Part shown: piece by piece, positions 60,376-64,000 of the stretch
How the letters are laid out: each line of letters opens with the position of its first letter
Numbering within the stretch: position 1 is the first letter of the stretch
Assembly: GCA_032173965.1 (NCBI GenBank)
Contig: CM063285.1
Location: 25,021,660-25,085,659, forward strand
Direction of reading: 5' to 3'
DNA from: Sitta carolinensis
Taxonomy: Eukaryota; Chordata; Aves; Passeriformes; Sittidae
Length of the DNA stretch: 64,000 nt
Translations under genes and position numbers: made by a program
Notes under the pieces: generated by a model
Databases searched by the model: none
Told to the model about the DNA's origin: nothing
What the model saw: only the letters and a program-made list of their open reading frames with translations

Positions 60376-63300
60376 AATCCCCACTGAAAACACACAAAAA
60401 TAACTTTTGGAGAATATACAGCAGTTGGTGGTTGTATAACATACTTAGAGCTGAATTAAGAAGGGGAAAAAATTTATTTTAAAACCTGTCTTTTCCTTTA
60501 AGGAGCTAACATAATATCACAGATGTGATCTCTGCTGGCTTTCAAAGCCTTGTGTTTTTAGAGGACCAAGACTAGAGCATGTTAATGTACTTCTAGTCTA
60601 CATAAGGTTATGAGCATTTTCAGCTTGTAAGGCAACATGTTATTTCAATTCCAAACAGAAATATTTCTTTTATGGACTGTCTTAAGTTTCTCTTCATTGT
60701 ATATTCCTTTTGTGTATTTTAATTTTTAAACTTTATGTCTGTTTTTCAAGGTGTACTTTTTATTTGTTTTTATACAAATCCTTTTCTTGAAGATTGCATG
60801 AAGATAAAGAAACTAACACAGTGTTTTCCTCACTTTATTGTGAGATTCTTGAATTTTTTTTTAATGGAATCCTCTTAAAACTTGGAAATCTTTCCATCTT
60901 ATACTCAAATTCAGTCCTTATACCAAAAAAACCTCAAGCCACATCCCCCTCTCCCTGCCTAAAAACCCTAACCCAAAACAAATGGACAAACAAAACACAA
61001 AACACACAAACAAATGAAAACAAAGGAAAAAAAAAAAGTATTTCTTAGACTAGTTAAACTTCTTTTGGTCTGAAAGTTAGAAATTGATGAATTTATAAAT
61101 TGTTACATTTGATAAATTATTTTTATACCACATCTTACAAATTAAATAAAAGGCAATTCAGAAATTGATGAAATTTCAGCATTTAGAAAAACTATGGTGG
61201 AGGGATTAAAAATGAATCTTAAAATTATCTGCCTCTTTATCAGTGTATCTCAATTTCCCAAGGATTATTCACTTAAATCAGGTCATCATTACATTGCTTG
61301 TAACCTCTACCTCTCTAAAACATTTTTCATCCCCTTAAGTTTGTAAGTTCAACCTTCATGTGAGAACTTAACCAGCATGGAGCTCCCGGAATAATGCAGA
61401 AGTTTCCTATGGGATTGGTGCTGCACTTCAAATTTCTGGAAAACCAGGTAGTAAAGGCATTCATCTTCTGTAACACATTCTTATCTTTTCAAGTGAGCTG
61501 ATGTTACAAATCAAATATTGTAGTTTGTATATTTTGTTACTTTGAACATGATCCAGTTCCAACTGTTCCACATAGTCAAGGATTAAATGCGGATGACAAA
61601 ATTGTGCAAAAGCTTCACCCTTGGGTGTACTCTTACACTTCAATAATAATAGCAATAATTCAGCATTATTGTACTACCATTGATGTTTGGAAGGCCTGCA
61701 CAAGGCCTGTGGGATCCAGCTTCAATCTTTTTTTGTCTACATTGTATGTATATGTGTGTGTGTGCCTGGCTGTGTGTTAATCAACTTTTTTCACTGGTGA
61801 AGGGAAACAGGCAGTTCCAGAGCACTGTTTATAGGTTTAGGTACAGGCTTCATATTCAAAGCTTCACTGTATTTCTCTCCAAAAATAAAGGGAATCCAAA
61901 TAATAGTCTGGTTAGGGTCCCAGTCACAGGTTTGACATGTGACCTCAGAGAGATTCAGACTAGGGACTGCTGTGAATATGTGGATACAACAAATGGATGT
62001 CAGTGCACAGCCTCCATTCCCTATGGAATGTGCCTTGTTTAAACTGCTAAATAGCTGCTGCAAGCAGATATCTGAATTAAATTTGAAATAATTGAAAATT
62101 TATAGAGACAAAAGACCAAAAATACAACATAAATACAGTCCGGTCCCTTTCTTGTTGTTACGTGTGCTAATGGAAATAAAATATTACCAATGTATTTCTG
62201 TAGTGTTTGTGATTCAGAAAAGGCTAGGAAGAATAAAATATAGTTTAATTTTTATTTATTTTTAATTTTTATTACATAAAAATGTTATGTGGGCCATCAA
62301 ACCCACTGCTGCTGTGGACCAGCCAACTGGAGGGCTGCAGGGAAAGGACACATGCTGTGTTACAAGTGCCAAGTCTGTACTTACATGCTGTAGTACAGAA
62401 TAGTTCTTAGACAGGCAAATTCTCTTACAGATCACAGGAACTGTAGTTATTACTAGAATGTAATATTAAAACCAACATGAAAACAGACTAAAGGTTACAG
62501 CATTTGCTATTACAAATCTTTTACAGTTAGCACATAGTCCTCTTGGGGTAAGAGTGATGGAGATAGAAGCAAGTGTTGTAACGTGAGATCTGACATCATC
62601 TGATTTATTCATGTGCTTGAACAGTGGGTTATGTTATCTGCTTGATTCTTCATTTAAAAATGGAGTTATTACAACTGAATTTTAGCCAGACATAAAAAAG
62701 AGGGAGTCATCCTGAAAAAGACTAGAAAACAGCTCACCAGTATTTGAGTTCCTGTTGCTAAATTGCTTCTTTGCTTTTGCATATGAAGGAAAATAATAAA
62801 AGGTGTTGATGTGAAAAATAACTGTAAGAGCTCCATTTTCTTTTCCCTGAAAGCAGGAGACACAGGAAAATTTCTTTTGAAGATGCATGGAGTATATGGA
62901 AAGAAATTCAAAACATCATTATAATCCTGTCACAGCTGGAAGAGGCAGACTCCACCAGGAAGCTACTTCTACATCACAGCTTCTTTTTATATTAAAAAGT
63001 TCAAATATGTAAGATGATTAAAACCTCCAGTGGTTTAAGACTTTATACTTAAGAGAGACTACAGATTACTTAAGAGAGAATACAGATACTGCAGAAAACT
63101 GAACATACTCTACCTTAAAAATTGAGGGTACTTTTCTTTGCTTAGGTTATTGAAGTAGAAAACATCTGTAGTTGAAAGGATTGAAGAATGACATTGTGAC
63201 TCAGTGTTCTTCATTTTGAAATGACAAGACACTCAGTCATGTGCCCACAGCCACAGGTGTTACATCCTCTTAGGTATGGTCATGAAGAAGGCTTCGAGCA

Positions 63301-64000
63301 CCATGCCTAGGTCTAATAGAAGACCTTAACATACATACTTATGTATGCCTTTCATTAAAAAAAAAAAAATAATTATTTGCTTTTAACCATTGTTTACATA
63401 AATTAAATTCTATGGATGTATCTTCAGTAACCTAATTAACATAGGCTGATACCTAATCAGTCTAATCCATTCTTTAGAGATAATATTATTCTGGTAGGGA
63501 AACTAAATTTATCCAAATACTTCTCTTGTTGACTTCTATCTTTTTTCTTTGAGAATTGTTTAAAAGTCAGAATAATAGTTGTTGCAGACATTTGTCTGCT
63601 TATAGTGAAAAAGATTTTTGGGTGAGAGAAGATCTCTCCTGTTGTACTTGCCATTTTGGAAAATGAAAATGCATTCAGAGCTAATTTATAGGCGGTCTGT
63701 AATAAGAAGAAATTAATAAAACCAGTTTTAATTAGAACAATATATATATATTACCAATATTAAGCAGTTTAAACAAATCACATTTGTTTTCCCACTATTA
63801 TAGGCTAGCCTATAATTTTGTACTCGCTGGCTTTCTTTTTTCCCCTGAAGATTCTATTTCAAATCTTTGAATTGTTCTGGTAGAGCATGATCCTCTGGTG
63901 CCAGTAGGACACAATGAAAGGAAGTGACATTTATGCAAGAGAAACAGACTGTTTTTCATAGGGAAATTATTCCTAATTAAATTAAAAAATAATAAATAGG

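Larger units (their letters stand above)
56945..64000. other. AT-rich unique non-coding DNA to the window end
   Basis: About 7 kb with no recognised gene or transposon. It contains a 41-bp tandem duplication (59502-59581), an A17 tract (60224-60240), CAAA-rich patches (60311-60375; about 60961-61037) and an A tract near 63357. Frames such as 61680-62042 (120 codons, with an overlapping 90-codon frame on the other strand) have no recognisable domain. Confidence 0.5.

Noticed and set aside
60970..60978. CCCTAACCC as an interstitial telomere repeat
   Set aside because: A single copy only, in an A/C-rich stretch.
61680..62063. 120-codon plus frame with 90-codon minus frame
   Set aside because: No recognisable domain, composition typical of chance frames, and a GT-rich stretch encoding C/V/M runs.
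1..64000. tRNA, rRNA or other structured RNA genes
   Set aside because: No A-box/B-box pairs or rRNA-like segments were noticed by eye. A tRNAscan-SE and Infernal run would be needed to exclude them fully.

Overview
This window looks like nuclear DNA from a bird, most likely a songbird, and I find no supportable protein-coding gene or structural RNA gene in it. The evidence is the repeat content: at least six pieces of the avian LINE CR1, several with the typical CR1 3' end (short ATTCTRTG-type repeats and no long poly-A tail), and about ten solo long terminal repeats (LTRs) of endogenous retroviruses, several of kinds common in bird genomes. Family assignments are from memory of avian repeats; no search was run. 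The unique DNA between repeats is AT-rich, stop-rich in all frames and carries ordinary homopolymer and microsatellite tracts. It reads as intergenic or large-intron sequence.

Layout. 85-955: decayed CR1 ORF2 piece with an internal deletion. 2374-2664: short solo LTR with a near-perfect 6-bp target duplication. 6526-8251: long solo LTR (1.73 kb) carrying a six-unit 39-bp minisatellite, a GC box and a G-quadruplex motif. About 12825-13798: LTR with intact 3' end. 17085-17610 and 18471-18716: CR1 3' ends. About 21672-22100: minus-strand LTR-like block with TATA box and polyadenylation signal. 23746-25153: second member of the long LTR family, with terminal inverted repeats and a perfect 5-bp target duplication. 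30013-30152: short minus-strand CR1. 31971-32746: minus-strand LTR with an internal duplication. 36918-37067 (plus) and 37812-38235 (minus): CR1 3' ends. 43030-43231: LTR 3' end. 51677-52028: possible old LTR. 52533-about 53390: minus-strand GC-rich LTR. 56263-56936: LTR with TG...CA ends and a probable target duplication. The remainder is AT-rich unique DNA.

No gag, pol or env remnant was recognised, so the retroviral history here is almost entirely LTRs, as expected after LTR-LTR recombination. The most interesting objects are the two long related LTRs at 6526 and 23746, in particular the homogeneous 39-bp minisatellite present in one and absent from the other. I did not find a new multi-gene system, and the open frames in the minisatellite are best explained by its period being a multiple of three.
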